The notes under the pieces are model-generated. The model saw only the letters and a list, made by a program, of their open reading frames with translations. It made no database searches and was not told where the DNA came from. 6,056 nt of DNA, taken from contig DCUA01000181.1 of the NCBI GenBank assembly GCA_002329675.1, positions 270-6,325 of the forward strand. Reading direction: 5' to 3'. This document shows positions 5,982-6,056 of the stretch, one piece after another; position 1 is the first letter of the stretch; the number at the start of each line of letters is the position of its first letter. The position numbers and the translations under genes were made by a program. Source of the stretch: Firmicutes bacterium UBA1426. GTDB taxonomy: Bacteria > Bacillota > Clostridia > Peptostreptococcales > Anaerovoracaceae.

Positions 5982-6056
5982 AAGCCCCATCGCGTCTGCG
6001 CAATAAGCTAACTTGAGACAGGTGTTTTTCTTATATGAATTTACTGCTTCCGGGGG

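Larger units (their letters stand above)
5768..6056. other. Structured region without a convincing gene; possible mobile or repeated element edge
   Basis: No credible gene is seen in these 289 bases. A minus-strand open frame covering 5761-6003 begins only with TTG, lacks a ribosome site and runs through the terminator. The base composition is richer in G+C than the preceding operon. Several inverted repeats are packed here: 5847-5857 with 5861-5871, 5919-5929 with 5945-5955, and 5963-5970 with 5974-5981. The dense folding potential on both strands is compatible with a dispersed intergenic repeat, the end of a mobile element or a structured RNA, none of which can be settled from one copy. Confidence 0.4.

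Noticed and set aside
5761..6003. 80-codon minus-strand open frame
   Set aside because: TTG start without ribosome site, Arg-rich product, and it runs into the terminator stem; kept only as a possible repeat signal.
6013..6039. TTGAGA ... TATGAA as a promoter for a gene beyond the right edge
   Set aside because: Spacing is 15 bp or less with a poor -10, and no downstream gene is visible to support it.

Overview
The window looks like part of a chromosome from an anaerobic, low-to-mid GC Firmicute, most likely a Clostridia member. The grounds are strong purine-rich Shine-Dalgarno sites (AAGGAGG, GGAGGTGA, TTTGGAGGA) before almost every gene, tight operon packing, and the protein types present. 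No ribosomal RNA or other phylogenetic marker is present, so the placement is inferred.

Layout. (1) 25-2451, plus strand: a three-gene operon, open at the left edge, with gaps of only 12 and 18 nt. It encodes a 113-residue protein I do not recognise, a lactate/malate dehydrogenase-fold protein with an altered active site, and a flavodoxin-fold (NADPH-dependent FMN reductase-like) protein with a four-cysteine cluster. Together they suggest a redox step on a small metabolite, substrate unknown. (2) 2453-4143, minus strand: an amidase-signature hydrolase followed by a small DUF2087 protein, probably one transcript. It ends tail-to-tail against the first operon with a single base between the stop codons. 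(3) 4144-4440: a divergent intergenic region with candidate promoters both ways, a short apparent coding remnant, and an operator-like palindrome over the right-hand promoter. (4) 4441-5688, plus strand: hicA toxin, hicB antitoxin with a long C-terminal extension, and a gene overlapping hicB by ATGA whose product resembles a SecB-like chaperone. A clear terminator hairpin follows. (5) 5768-6056: about 290 bases with no convincing gene but several strong inverted repeats, possibly the edge of a repeated or mobile element.

The most interesting item is region 4. Its gene order, the antitoxin extension and the SecB-like third gene fit a toxin-antitoxin-chaperone (TAC) module built on HicAB. TAC modules are an established class, but this one sits in what appears to be a clostridial genome, where a housekeeping SecB would not be expected. 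The region is visibly AT-richer than the left half (for example 19 of 60 G+C at 5281-5340 against 36 of 60 at 901-960), consistent with horizontal acquisition.
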